A DNA stretch of 64,000 nucleotides from positions 2,991,501 through 3,055,500 of the forward strand of contig NZ_CP133190.1 in assembly GCF_030913705.1 (NCBI RefSeq), written 5' to 3'. The notes below the pieces were generated by a model. That model did no database searches and was not told the DNA's origin. It saw nothing but the letters and a program-made list of their open reading frames with translations. Made by a program: the position numbers and the translations under genes. Of the stretch, positions 9,227 to 17,556 are shown in pieces. How positions within the stretch are numbered: position 1 is the first letter of the stretch; the number at the start of each line of letters is the position of its first letter. This stretch comes from Anaerocolumna sp. MB42-C2 (GTDB lineage Bacteria; Bacillota; Clostridia; Lachnospirales; Lachnospiraceae).

Positions 9227-9927
9227 CCGGATGCACGCTCCTTTCTGATGATATCCATAAACAATTGTTCCAGATTTTCATTTGCATCAATTTTATCTTG
9301 ATACAGGAGCGATCCATTGTATAAGATTCCTATGTCATCGGCAACTTGTTGTACTTCGCTTAAAATATGGCTTGATATAATTATAGAAATTCCAGACTTT
9401 ACAAAGATTGCAATCATTTTCCTCAATTCTTCAATACCAAAAGGGTCTAACCCGTTTGTAGGTTCATCTAAGACTAATAATTCAGGGTTATTTAGCAGTG
9501 CTAAGGCTATCCCTAATCTCTGTTTCATTCCCAACGAAAATTCGGATGTCTTTTTGTCTCTAACATACATTAAGTCCATTTTTCGTAAAACTTCATTACA
9601 TCTATTTGCCCCAATCCCCATAAGCGTCGCTCTCACTTTTAAATTTTCAAATGCAGTTAAATTCTCATATAGTGGAGGTGATTCAATTAATGAACCAATA
9701 TTTAATAAATCTTTCCTGGTCCAAGGATGATTGTTAAATACTATTTCACCTGAAGTTGGTCTGATAATTCCTGTAATCATTTTTAATAATGTTGATTTGC
9801 CGGCACCATTAGGTCCTAATAAACCGTACACAGAATTTTTTCTTACAGACAAAGATAAATCTTTTATTGCATATTCCTTTTTAAATTTTTTAGAAACATC
9901 ATTGGTTTTTATTATGTACTCATTCAT
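9220..9927 (-). CDS. Lantibiotic-protection ABC transporter ATP-binding protein
   Basis: 235 aa from MNEYIIKTNDVSKKF, where GGAG precedes the ATG and where family members usually begin. An in-frame ATG at 9978, with an even better AAAGGAGG, would add 17 residues, so the start is not settled. It has Walker A GPNGAGKST, a signature EFSLGMKQR (degenerate LSGGQ, as is normal in this subfamily), Walker B LLVLDEPTNGLDP and an H-loop (ISSHILSEV). It energises the two permeases encoded next. Together the three resemble the F-E-G immunity systems of nisin and mutacin type. Confidence 0.9.
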   Translation of the reverse strand: MNEYIIKTNDVSKKFKKEYAIKDLSLSVRKNSVYGLLGPNGAGKSTLLKMITGIIRPTSGEIVFNNHPWTRKDLLNIGSLIESPPLYENLTAFENLKVRATLMGIGANRCNEVLRKMDLMYVRDKKTSEFSLGMKQRLGIALALLNNPELLVLDEPTNGLDPFGIEELRKMIAIFVKSGISIIISSHILSEVQQVADDIGILYNGSLLYQDKIDANENLEQLFMDIIRKERASGC

Positions 9928-10000
9928 AACTTTCTCCACTTCACCTACAGCAGCCGGTTTGTACAGTGTCCTTTCCATAAGGCTGTACCTCCTTTTAATT

Positions 10001-10019
10001 TGTTACTGCTATGGTAACA
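10001..10019 (-). promoter_or_regulatory. TGTTAC-N7-GTAACA palindrome upstream of the ABC operon
   Basis: A perfect 6-7-6 inverted repeat sits just upstream of the first ribosome site of the ATPase gene. It is a plausible binding site for the cognate response regulator or another repressor. The partner is inferred, not shown. Confidence 0.45.
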
Positions 10020-10159
10020 GCAATTTTTAAAGATTTTATAAAGAAGCGGATACTTACTCAAAAATTTATCCATCGTGAGGTCACATCCAATCCTCGCTTG
10101 CCTCTTTCAAAGTTATAAAGCTCATAATATTCCTCCAATATTCCCATTATAATTCGCAT

Positions 10160-10209
10160 ATTTTATGAGTACAAGTGGGGCTGTGTACACATTTCGCGGG
10201 ACAGCCCCA
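10160..10209 (+). terminator. GC-rich hairpin (GGGGCTGT / ACAGCCCC)
   Basis: A strong stem, TGGGGCTGT pairing with ACAGCCCCA, next to MITE copy B and between the HTH-PRTase stop and the ABC operon. There is no clear T tract, so its role as a terminator is uncertain. Confidence 0.3.
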
Positions 10210-10214
10210 TTGAC

Positions 10215-10377
10215 GTTACTGTTCACTCCCCTGCAAAAGCAGCAATTCCGTGAGTAATAACACGCTTCGCGATGCACACAAAACGCAGATGCAGCGTTTT
10301 GGCACTGCAATTCTCCGGTTTTTTGTGATAACGCATTCACAAAAAACACGTCGCGTTTGTTACCTGTGAACAGTAAC
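10215..10377. mobile_element. MITE-like element, copy B (163 bp), with 8-bp target duplication
   Basis: GTTACTGTTCAC at the left end and GTGAACAGTAAC at the right end are exact inverted repeats. The flanks are CCATTGAC on both sides, touching the element, an exact 8-bp duplication. The interior matches copies A, C and D, with AAAACGC...GCGTTTT and GTTTTTTGTGA...TCACAAAAAAC hairpins. Confidence 0.88.
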
Positions 10378-10403
10378 CCATTGACCACATACTAATTCAT
10401 TCC

Positions 10404-11231
10404 TTATTCATTAATTAAATAATCCCATCCTGCAATAATATCATTATTTACAGCCCTTACAATATCGTCCTTAGTGATTATTGAGTAAACTTTTGCACCG
10501 TATTTTTCCTCGATTCTTTGTGCCCCCGTTATGATATCGTTTTCCTTGGTAGTCATAAAATCCGTGATTACTATTATTGCTGTTATCTTAATCTCTGCAT
10601 ATTCTTTTAAACGTTCGATTCTCTCTATTAAGGTACTGCCGGAAAAAATCAAATCGTCAATAATAACTAACCGTTCGCCGTCTTTTAGCGTATGACCGCA
10701 TATAATACGGCCTTTGCTGTCCGGAATCTGCCTGTCGTAACAATAATTAACCGTTATTCCATACTTCTCAAATAACGCAGCACTGGCAGCCCCTGAAAAT
10801 GCGATTCCATGATAGGCCAATCCAAGCAAAGTATCAAATTCAATATTATTTTCACGAATACAATCGGCAAAAAAACTTCCTATCTTGGAAATCTGTGCAT
10901 TCGTGTCAAATCTCTCCGTATCTATGGAAAACTTGGGAGTTTTTTCTAATTCATAATGAGTCGGTTCGAGCTTTAAAGCCCCATTGTTAACCATAAACTG
11001 GATAAAACGTTCTTTATATGTCATTGCATTTAATTTGTAACCAAATAATTCGTCAATTGTTACTCCGAAATAATTAGCAATAACCGGTATCATAGCTATA
11101 TCCGGCTGTGACATTCCATTTTCCCACTTACTTACCGCCTGGAACGATATATGTAATATCTCTGCCAGGTTTTCCTGCGTAACATTTTTTTGTTTTCTCA
11201 AATACCTGATCTTATCACCAATTGAAACCAT
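10404..11231 (-). CDS. XRE-family HTH regulator fused to a phosphoribosyltransferase domain
   Basis: 275 aa. Residues 1-65 are a Cro/CI-type HTH (IRYLRKQKNVTQENLAEILHISFQAVSKWENG). Residues ~95-270 look like a type I phosphoribosyltransferase of the orotate PRTase class, with a PRPP loop ERLVIIDDLIFSGSTLIERI and upstream FSGAASAALF. The architecture recalls PurR of Bacillus, where a PRTase fold senses PRPP, so a nucleotide- or PRPP-responsive regulator is likely. Whether it retains catalysis is unknown. AAGGAGG precedes the start. It has its own promoter with two related GAGCTC-containing sites, suggesting autoregulation. Confidence 0.82.
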   Translation of the reverse strand: MVSIGDKIRYLRKQKNVTQENLAEILHISFQAVSKWENGMSQPDIAMIPVIANYFGVTIDELFGYKLNAMTYKERFIQFMVNNGALKLEPTHYELEKTPKFSIDTERFDTNAQISKIGSFFADCIRENNIEFDTLLGLAYHGIAFSGAASAALFEKYGITVNYCYDRQIPDSKGRIICGHTLKDGERLVIIDDLIFSGSTLIERIERLKEYAEIKITAIIVITDFMTTKENDIITGAQRIEEKYGAKVYSIITKDDIVRAVNNDIIAGWDYLINE

Positions 11232-11252
11232 CTGTATTTCCTCCTTATGCTA

Positions 11253-11310
11253 ATTGTAAAGAGCTCTTTTACAATTTCATTATATCACTGCTGTGTAAGA
11301 GCTCAATAAC
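11253..11310 (-). promoter_or_regulatory. Promoter and paired GAGCTC operators of the HTH-PRTase gene
   Basis: On the minus strand a -35-like TTGAGC (11306-11301), a 16-base spacer and TATAAT (11284-11279) form a promoter. A near-perfect palindrome, ATTGTAAAAGAGCTC-TTTACAAT (11275-11253), lies just downstream of the -10. A second TAAGAGCTCAA half-match (11296-11306) overlaps the -35. The arrangement fits repression by the gene's own HTH product. Confidence 0.6.
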
Positions 11311-11339
11311 ATAACCGTTTAGTTTTTTTCAACCGGATA

Positions 11340-11510
11340 TAGAATAGTGGTAGTGTGAATAGTCTCGCCAAGTACATGCGAGCCATTAAAAGAATAGCAT
11401 AAGGCGCTATTCTTCAGAATTTATACCGGGAGGACATGGGCATTAGTGTGAATAGTATCTCCGTTATATCCACGCTCCATATTTCTTATATTTTATGCCC
11501 ATTTATTAGG
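11340..11510. other. Hairpin-rich non-coding stretch with a direct repeat
   Basis: No gene is evident in 11311-11651. Three inverted repeats follow one another: CTCGC/GCGAG (11365-11382), AAGAATAGC/GCTATTCTT (11390-11414) and ATGGGCAT/ATGCCCAT (11436-11501). The 12-mer AGTGTGAATAGT occurs at 11352 and again at 11445. This could be a structured RNA or a regulatory region. Confidence 0.35.
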
Positions 11511-11539
11511 GACTCTTAATTATATAGGAATCCTAATAA

Positions 11540-11568
11540 AGGGATATTGTTAATTTAACAATATCCCT
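11540..11568 (-). terminator. Palindromic hairpin downstream of TIGR04076 gene
   Basis: AGGGATATTGTTAA and its exact complement form a 14-bp stem. On the minus strand it is followed by TTTATTAGG, placing a likely transcript end after the gene at 11652-11969. Confidence 0.55.
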
Positions 11569-11651
11569 GAGTTTGTTAATTATGCTGTTATTTATTTCGA
11601 AACCCACGTCCAGTTTCTATCCGGCTGAGGAAATATCTTGTGTTTTCAAGG

Positions 11652-11969
11652 TTATAGTTCTTCCTCAACTGCTGCTAATTTGAATATAACCGGACGGATG
11701 CCATCAGTACAGCAAAGAATCTGCATTCCATTCTGATTATTCCAAGGGGAATAGGTAGCTCCGGCTGAAAGGGCATTTACACCTCGGTAAATATCAATCC
11801 AAGCCCATGGGCATAAGTCTTTTGGCATTTCAGCACCACCCTCATATAGAAATTCATCACCAACATTCATAAGCGGACAAGGGCCGACTTCTCTGCCCTC
11901 AGTCAAATAACTGTCAGCAAATTCAGGATAGAATTCTTTTCTGATAACAACTATTTTTACCTTTTTCAT
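11652..11969 (-). CDS. TIGR04076 family protein
   Basis: 105 aa, MKKVKIVVIRKEFYPEFADSY..., with the family hallmarks: a GPCPLMNVGDEFLYEGG turn, a LCPWAWIDIYRGVNALSAG stretch, and a C-terminal ILCCTDGIRPVIFKL. The family is found mainly in anaerobic Clostridia and has conserved Cys residues, but its biochemical role is not known to me. GAGGAG precedes the start. A second member is encoded at 14915-15166. Confidence 0.85.
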   Translation of the reverse strand: MKKVKIVVIRKEFYPEFADSYLTEGREVGPCPLMNVGDEFLYEGGAEMPKDLCPWAWIDIYRGVNALSAGATYSPWNNQNGMQILCCTDGIRPVIFKLAAVEEEL

Positions 11970-12051
11970 CTTATTTCTCCTCTTTTTGATAATTCATTAA
12001 TTGCTATACATAAGTTATTTTGTTTTGATAAACTGCGAATCCTATATTAGA

Positions 12052-13479
12052 TTAAACTAATCCATATCTATCTGTATTGCTTTTACCATACACCAGCTCT
12101 GCAAGCAGCTCTATACCGGCTTCCATTTTCTCAAGTGGTGTATTTCCGTACCCGAAGATAAGCATATTGTCATACTCTGCATTGATTGAAGATGGTAGTA
12201 AGTGCTTATCGATTGAATCGATTTCTATCCCTGCCTGATGTATTTGGCAGAGCAAATTCAAGTCAAATTTAACGTTAGAAAATGAACAGACAAAATGCAG
12301 TCCGGCAGCGGCTCCGATAATGGAAACCTGATCTCCGAAGCTTTGTTTCAGACAACGAATCAGGTGGTTACGTTTTTTGTGATAAATTTTCTGCATCTTA
12401 CGTATATGCAGTTCAAACGAACCGCTTTCAATAAACTGTGCAAGCGTTAATTGCTCTAATACAGGCGAATGAATATCGGACACAAACTTTGCCTCGCGCA
12501 TCCTCTCGCACAATTCGTCAGGCAATACCATATAACCGATACGAAAGGCGGGCATTAGTGTTTTGGAAAATGTACCGACGTAGATAACTCTGTCCGGTGC
12601 CAGATATTGCATGGACTCAATCGGATTGCCGTCATAACGAAATTCACTGTCATAATCATCTTCAACTATATATATATGATTGCGTTTGGCATACTGAATC
12701 AGTTCGATTCTTCTTGAAGCAGTCAAAATAGATCCCATCGGAAACTGGTGACTAGGCGTGGTGAATATAAGCTTCGGCGGCTCGGCCGGAAGTTCTGCCG
12801 TGACCATTCCTTCCTTATCCTGCCGGACTTTCCGCATAGTTACTCCATTGCTCTCAAGAGTATGAAGAAGACCATAACTTAGTGGGTTTTCCACCAGAGC
12901 ATATTCGTTCTGAGAAATAAGCTGACACAGCAGATTAAAGGATTGCGCCGCACCATTTGTAACAAGGATATTCTCAGGGGCTATATTCGTCCCTCTTGCA
13001 CGATTCAAATACTGAGCCAAGATTACTCTGAGAGAATCATTCCCAAAGGTATTCTGATAATCCATTTGATTCGGTTCTAAATCAAGTGCAATTTTATGAT
13101 AAAGCTGAGCCCATTTTTTCATCGGAATAAGTGCCAGATCCGGTATACCCGTACGAAAAGAAATTAACACTGCTGGTTTAGCCGGTCCTGCAGGCTTTTG
13201 CGGTATACAGGTTTTATGCTCTGAGCCGGACAGAACAACCCCCTCGCTGATATAAGTCCCGGAACCTTTTTTAGGATAAACGTAACCTTCTGCTATCAGC
13301 TGTTCGTAACCCTCTATCACAACGTTCCGTGCCACATGCAACTCACGGGACAACTCCCGAGAGGAGGGAAGTTTCGTGCCCGCAGCAATTTTCCCACTTA
13401 ATATACTTTCTTTGACCGAGCGATAAATTTGCCGTGATAACGACAGCTTATCTTCTCTGTTGAGATTAATATGTATCAT
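12052..13479 (-). CDS. MocR/PdxR-type regulator (GntR HTH fused to aminotransferase fold)
   Basis: 475 aa from MIHINLNREDKLSLSRQIYR, start set by GGAGGAGAGG. Residues ~10-75 are a GntR winged helix (YRSVKESILSGKIAAGTKLPSSRELSRELHVARNVVIEGYEQL). The remainder is a fold-type I PLP aminotransferase domain with the Schiff-base Lys in VIYVGTFSKTLMPAFRIGY and VEDDYDSEFRYDGNP upstream. Such proteins usually sense PLP or an amino-compound aldimine and do not transaminate. It is divergent from a LysE-type exporter, its probable target. Paired TGGTTCT/AGAACCA sites lie in the shared promoter region. Confidence 0.93.
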   Translation of the reverse strand: MIHINLNREDKLSLSRQIYRSVKESILSGKIAAGTKLPSSRELSRELHVARNVVIEGYEQLIAEGYVYPKKGSGTYISEGVVLSGSEHKTCIPQKPAGPAKPAVLISFRTGIPDLALIPMKKWAQLYHKIALDLEPNQMDYQNTFGNDSLRVILAQYLNRARGTNIAPENILVTNGAAQSFNLLCQLISQNEYALVENPLSYGLLHTLESNGVTMRKVRQDKEGMVTAELPAEPPKLIFTTPSHQFPMGSILTASRRIELIQYAKRNHIYIVEDDYDSEFRYDGNPIESMQYLAPDRVIYVGTFSKTLMPAFRIGYMVLPDELCERMREAKFVSDIHSPVLEQLTLAQFIESGSFELHIRKMQKIYHKKRNHLIRCLKQSFGDQVSIIGAAAGLHFVCSFSNVKFDLNLLCQIHQAGIEIDSIDKHLLPSSINAEYDNMLIFGYGNTPLEKMEAGIELLAELVYGKSNTDRYGLV

Positions 13480-13499
13480 TACCTCTCCTCCATTCAAAG

Positions 13500-13542
13500 T
13501 GGTTCTATCATTATTTTATATAACTGGAGCTTATCAGAACCA
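13500..13542. promoter_or_regulatory. Divergent promoter region with TGGTTCT ... AGAACCA inverted repeat
   Basis: TGGTTCT at 13500-13506 and its complement at 13536-13542 flank an AT-rich stretch containing -10-like TATA sequences, between the MocR gene and the LysE gene. It is a candidate MocR operator controlling both genes. Confidence 0.45.
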
Positions 13543-13595
13543 TTCGTATGCGATATATTTTAGCATATAAAATTTTCACACACAAGGAGACCTAT

Positions 13596-14210
13596 ATGAA
13601 TACATTATCGTTTTTTATCTCTTCACTTATTATTGTTTTAATACCCGGTACAGGAGTTATTTACACAATTTCAACCGGTATTACAAAAGGAAAAAAGGCC
13701 AGCATATTTGCTGCCCTCGGCTGTACTGCTGGAATCATACCTCATTTATGCCTGAGCATAACCCTATCCTCCTTAATACTCCAGATGAGCAGCCGGGTAT
13801 ATAATATAGTGAAAATTGCGGGAGCGCTTTACCTATTGTATCTCGGCATTGGAATGATAGTATCAAAGTCAAAATTAAATTTAAAAAATTCACAAGGTGA
13901 TTTAAAAGCCCTAGCAAATGTACGGCAAGGCATTTTGATTAATCTTCTGAATCCAAAGCTCACAATTTTTTTCTTTTCCTTTTTGCCACAATATATCAGT
14001 TCCAGTAATAAAAACTATATTTCACAATGTCTTATGCTTGGTCTATCCTTTATGTTATTGACTCTTATTGTTTTTATCGGCTATGGGATTCTGGCAGGCA
14101 GTGTAAAAAAACTCATTGAAAAGTCACCGTATATAACCAATATCCTGCAAAAGTGCTTTGGATTGATCTTTGTTTTTTTTGCAATTCAACTGGGATTTTC
14201 TTTAAATTGA
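13596..14210 (+). CDS. LysE/RhtB family amino-acid exporter
   Basis: 204 aa from MNTLSFFISSLIIVLIPGTGVIYTI. AAGGAGA precedes this ATG, whereas the longer reading upstream lacks a site. The N-terminal PGTGVIYTISTGITKGKKAS motif and six hydrophobic helices are typical of LysE translocators. NPKLTIFFFSFLPQY is the conserved middle motif. It should export an amino acid or analogue across the membrane. Divergence from a MocR regulator implies induction by an amino compound. Confidence 0.92.
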   Translation: MNTLSFFISSLIIVLIPGTGVIYTISTGITKGKKASIFAALGCTAGIIPHLCLSITLSSLILQMSSRVYNIVKIAGALYLLYLGIGMIVSKSKLNLKNSQGDLKALANVRQGILINLLNPKLTIFFFSFLPQYISSSNKNYISQCLMLGLSFMLLTLIVFIGYGILAGSVKKLIEKSPYITNILQKCFGLIFVFFAIQLGFSLN

Positions 14211-14281
14211 AAAGATCTGTTATGCAAGTCCAACAATATAGCTTTCAGCTGCCTTGAGATAATTCGGGGAATAGGGAGGGC

Positions 14282-14602
14282 CTACAACTGTTTCTCAAGC
14301 TTCGTTAAAAATTCATCCAATGATTTATTAATATCAATATCCATGCGCTCTCCCAAAATAACCAACCACCATATACATTCGCTTATCTTATGCTCCAATT
14401 CAGATATCGTATCGTTACCTTTTGGCCAACGCCCTTGCTGGGACATTGTTAAACGGCCAACCAGTCCGGCATCCGTTAGAAAAGCAAGGGCATCTTCTTC
14501 AACCGACCACTTTTTTCCGTGGTGCTGCTCTTCCAATTTATGATAACTTTTTCTTATAGCAATGGAACGTTCAATTATCTTGCTAAAATCCATATTATTC
14601 AT
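14282..14602 (-). CDS. MazG-like nucleotide pyrophosphohydrolase-related protein
   Basis: 106 aa, all helical. EEDALAFLTDAGLVGRL and ISELEHKISECIWWLVILGERMDIDINKSLDEFL match the small MazG-like helical-bundle family, with acidic residues in the E-x-x-E-x-x-E/D style that bind Mg2+ in active members (KWSVEEDAL and SELEHKISE here). Function may be hydrolysis of a non-canonical NTP, but this short version is uncharacterised. It stands alone, with GGAG ten bases before the ATG. Confidence 0.7.
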   Translation of the reverse strand: MNNMDFSKIIERSIAIRKSYHKLEEQHHGKKWSVEEDALAFLTDAGLVGRLTMSQQGRWPKGNDTISELEHKISECIWWLVILGERMDIDINKSLDEFLTKLEKQL

Positions 14603-14914
14603 ATTTTTAAGTCTCCTGTGAATTATAAATTGATAAAATTAACCTAAAAGACAATTCCCATATAACCATTGGCAATTGTCTTTTATTTATTATTTTGTAC
14701 ACCTTTTTACTAATCTAGTAATCACTAGTATAACATTTATAATACGACAACATTATGTCATATTATAAGTAATTACTGCCCTTATCGACTTTGAATATTC
14801 ACAGTCAGTATAATCATCTGCTGAAGAACAACTTATTTCCTTTTCTTTCCGTTACTGTGACTTCAGCCTTCTTAACCTCGTTGCTTACTCATACAATACC
14901 TTATCAACTTCTAA
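14603..14914. terminator. Intergenic region with a hairpin at 14646-14684
   Basis: AAAAGACAATT and AATTGTCTTTT form an 11-bp stem around an 17-base loop, with TTT-rich sequence on both sides. It can end transcripts coming from the minus-strand gene at 14915. No gene is evident in the rest of this stretch. Confidence 0.4.
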
Positions 14915-15166
14915 TTAATCATCTATCCTTTCGCCATGAATACATACTCTTCCGTTATCTGGGCATTTTGTATCAAACTGTGGAGAACGAATGCTTCCAT
15001 AATCTAAATCTGCTCCATTCTGTATTGCATAAATTAGTGGATACATGCAATTCCACAATTCATGGCATATTGGCGGGCATAAATCTTCTACTATAAATGT
15101 GTCACCTTTTTTACAATAACCACATCTGCATTTACTCTCTTTCACAGTTAACTTAACTTTTGGCAT
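14915..15166 (-). CDS. TIGR04076 family protein, Cys-rich short member
   Basis: 83 aa, MPKVKLTVKESKCRCGYCKKGDTFIVEDLCPPICHELWNCMYPLIYAIQNGADL..., with C-x-C-x-x-C near residue 13 and further Cys at LCPPIC, WNC, TKCPDNGRVC. The pattern (KxxxGDxFxVxDxCPPICHExWxxxYP) is the second common branch of the TIGR04076 family. The cysteines suggest metal or redox chemistry, unproven. GGAGAAATAG precedes the start. Confidence 0.83.
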   Translation of the reverse strand: MPKVKLTVKESKCRCGYCKKGDTFIVEDLCPPICHELWNCMYPLIYAIQNGADLDYGSIRSPQFDTKCPDNGRVCIHGERIDD

Positions 15167-15338
15167 TCTATTTCTCCATTCCAGATCAATGATTCATTTC
15201 TTCTATAAATATATAAATTTGCATATCTCATCTAAATCCATATTTATGTTTATTTCTTTTGCCAACATGACAATTTCTGACCTATAGTTTTGATTTACCT
15301 CGACTACAGGAACGGACATTAATACTATACGAATTGAT

Positions 15339-15815
15339 TTATTTTACCGTATGATTAATAAAATCAACTTCATACTGCCACTCACCGTATTTTCGTTCAT
15401 TGTCAGTAATAGTACCCTCTGTAAGGGTAATACGCAGAACGATTGAGGTCGGATTATCTTCGTCGCCAACTTCATCGAACCAATCGAAGATATTTTTGAA
15501 GTTTTCTCTGATTTTGGTATTCTTCTCGTCTTTAACCCAACCGAGATTTTCGGCCATACCTTGGAACGCATACCAGCCTAACCCACAGACGGATACCTCC
15601 GTGTTCTTCTCAATTTGCAGCATTTTATTTTTCTTTGCATCCGTAGATATATAAAATGCGCCGTCTTCATAATAGGCGCAGACCATACGGACAGCGGGAC
15701 GGGGATCTCCCGATGCGTTAGGAGACAGTGATATTGTCGCTAGGGCAATCACTTCCTCTTTGCCATTTCCGCACCGCTCCTCCATTAGTTTCATTGCGTT
15801 TTCGTATTTGCTCAT
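15339..15815 (-). CDS. Pyridoxamine 5'-phosphate oxidase-like flavin-binding protein
   Basis: 158 aa with the split-barrel FMN-binding fold. EEVIALATISLSPNASGDPRPAVRMVCAYYEDGAFYISTDAKKNKMLQIEKNTEVSV is the classic PNPOx-like core (phosphate-binding R-x-V region, then the T-x-x-x-x-K-x-x-Q segment). LGWYAFQGMAENLGWV follows. It is probably a small reductase or flavoprotein rather than true PdxH, which is longer and has a different C-terminus. AAAGGAGAAAA precedes the ATG. Single-gene unit. Confidence 0.87.
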   Translation of the reverse strand: MSKYENAMKLMEERCGNGKEEVIALATISLSPNASGDPRPAVRMVCAYYEDGAFYISTDAKKNKMLQIEKNTEVSVCGLGWYAFQGMAENLGWVKDEKNTKIRENFKNIFDWFDEVGDEDNPTSIVLRITLTEGTITDNERKYGEWQYEVDFINHTVK

Positions 15816-15893
15816 TTTTAATTTTCTCCTTTATGATGATGTCATTTATGTTGTAATAATATCCGAACCACCTAATAAGTACCCCTAGATATA

Positions 15894-16517
15894 TTATTCC
15901 AAGCTCAGCCACAGGGCAGGACGAACTCCGCCGCTGTTATCACTTGTTGAAGGGTGAATCGTATTACTGCTATAGTGGAAGGTGCCGTTTCCCTGAATAC
16001 CTATATTGCCGTCGCCATGGATATATACGGCTCTTTTATTATCACGCCCGGAGGACCGAAGCCACCACCACCATACATACCCATCGAAGGTGGATCTTCG
16101 CTTGGTGTTGTTTTCGTCTTTCTTTTGAAACCAGTATCGTTGTTTAGCGCTGCGGTTTTCAAGATTTTTACTGCTGTCACCGAAATATTTGCACACTACT
16201 TCTTCAATGCTTAGTAGAAATATGTAATCTCTGGTATCTTCTCCGCCTCTTGAACCATACCACTGATTGTCGTGGTTTTTGTTCCATACCGGAATGATTC
16301 TTGACTGATCGGCTGTGGTGAATTTGTTATAAAATTCACCGTTAAGATATTTTCTTAGCGAGCAGTCAGCCCATGTCACATCACCAGCGCAATTATTAAA
16401 GGGGTGTTGTTCGATTATGTATTCAGTTATAACTAATGCCGCATTGCCTTGTATATCAAGAATGCGCCAATGATAACCTCCAAATGGCATAACCTCGCCG
16501 ATATTAAAATTCCTCAT
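15894..16517 (-). CDS. DUF6273 domain-containing protein
   Basis: 207 aa. It starts with FGGYHWRILDIQGNAALVITEYIIEQHPFN and ends with GYVWWWWLRSSGRDNKRAVYIHGDGNIG...GGVRPALWLSLE, the signature of DUF6273 modules found in Clostridia. The WWLRS...GGVRPAL end resembles a formylglycine-enzyme/C-type-lectin-like fold, which is a guess. It has no signal peptide. I see no reverse transcriptase or template repeat nearby, so there is no evidence that it is a diversified target protein. Confidence 0.8.
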   Translation of the reverse strand: MRNFNIGEVMPFGGYHWRILDIQGNAALVITEYIIEQHPFNNCAGDVTWADCSLRKYLNGEFYNKFTTADQSRIIPVWNKNHDNQWYGSRGGEDTRDYIFLLSIEEVVCKYFGDSSKNLENRSAKQRYWFQKKDENNTKRRSTFDGYVWWWWLRSSGRDNKRAVYIHGDGNIGIQGNGTFHYSSNTIHPSTSDNSGGVRPALWLSLE

Positions 16518-16584
16518 TCTCTTTCTCCTCGTATATAAATTTCTATTTGGAAATTTAATGACTGTGCAAACTGAATTTACTTTT

Positions 16585-17070
16585 TTACAATATCATTTCA
16601 TAATCCATTAATTTTCCGGCATATTCTTGATTCCATTCATTTTTACGCTTTTGTATAAGTTTAAACCCAACGCTCTCGTAATTCTTTTGTGCAGGCAATA
16701 ATTGCTCATCTGTAGTAACTACAAGTTTTTTAACATTTTTATTAGTCATTCGTTTAACAGCTTCTTGTAATTGCATTTTCCCAAATTTATTTCCTTTATA
16801 TTTCGTTGCAATGCAATTATGGCCAATTACTATGTAATCCGGGATATGTCTTGGATCCCAGCATATAAAACCAATTGGAGTATCTTTCAAAGTGGTAACA
16901 AATCCACAGTCATCTGCTATATGCAAATTATCATAGAAAAAATCATCCGCTTCTTTCCAGTTTGTTATCCAATCCCTTTCATATCTACTTTCAAACGAAT
17001 ATCCATCTTTTAATAATTCGTATATAGTTCCTCTTTGAAATTCACTGAATTTTCTAAATTCAATATTCAT
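16585..17070 (-). CDS. GNAT family N-acetyltransferase
   Basis: 161 aa from MNIEFRKFSEFQRGTIYELL, with GGAGG before the ATG at 17070. The fold is complete: GFVTTLKDTPIGFICWD, then the acetyl-CoA loop IATKYKGNKFGKMQLQEAVKRM, then QKNYESVGFKLIQKR. The DPRHIPDYIVIGHNCI segment before the loop is typical of a GNAT branch seen in Clostridia with unknown substrates. The repeated TAATGGGAAGT motif lies 47 bases upstream of the start. Confidence 0.88.
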   Translation of the reverse strand: MNIEFRKFSEFQRGTIYELLKDGYSFESRYERDWITNWKEADDFFYDNLHIADDCGFVTTLKDTPIGFICWDPRHIPDYIVIGHNCIATKYKGNKFGKMQLQEAVKRMTNKNVKKLVVTTDEQLLPAQKNYESVGFKLIQKRKNEWNQEYAGKLMDYEMIL

Positions 17071-17556
17071 CCCTATTACCTCCACAACTTTATATTTCGC
17101 ATTTATTATCTAAAAATAATGGGAAGTCGGTATAACTTCTCAATTTGAAATATTGCGTATTACACAATTACTTCGTTTAACGCTTATTAGTGGAGGTAAT
17201 ACTAATAGGTCACCTTAATTAAACACCTACTTCCACCAGTTTTAACGCTTTTCAATAATTCAGCTTCGACAACTCGTTGAATGTGAATTATCCGTTTTAG
17301 CCATTTTATAAACTCCTTTTTTAATAACACCATACCATTTATATCTTGACAATAGCATGTCATATTATAAAAATATAAATAATCTTCAAATTGCACTTGT
17401 AAACGTCTTCGAACTAATGAGCTCTTAAGTCATTGTTCCATATTGAATCTAAAGGGGCATTCTTGAACGTATACAGTACATAGTAATTTTTTGTATTACT
17501 AATCCCCTTGAGTTTTTTCTTTATATTCTTGCAATAATCACCATAGTCATATCCAT
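17071..17556. other. Intergenic region with repeated motif copy 1 (17117-17127)
   Basis: TAATGGGAAGT at 17117-17127 begins a segment that aligns with copy 3 (18489) through a TCTCAATTTGAA stretch. A 64-codon open frame at 17202-17396 has no ribosome site or recognisable family and is not called. Confidence 0.4.

Noticed and set aside
10160..10209. A second peptide-pheromone gene, because AAGTGGGGCTGTG also occurs in the peptide gene at 38854-39012
   Set aside because: Here the match is one arm of a hairpin (TGGGGCTGT/ACAGCCCCA) and there is no start codon or hydrophobic leader in frame.
15182..15320. A 38-codon frame (MSVPVVEVNQNYRSEIVMLA...) between the PNPOx-like and TIGR04076 genes
   Set aside because: No ribosome site and no family; it could be a C-terminal remnant, but the evidence is too thin.
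15894..16517. Target protein of a diversity-generating retroelement, suggested by the WWLRS...GGVRPAL end
   Set aside because: No reverse transcriptase gene or template repeat anywhere in the window.
17202..17396. A 64-codon minus-strand frame
   Set aside because: No ribosome site, no recognisable motif, AT-biased composition.
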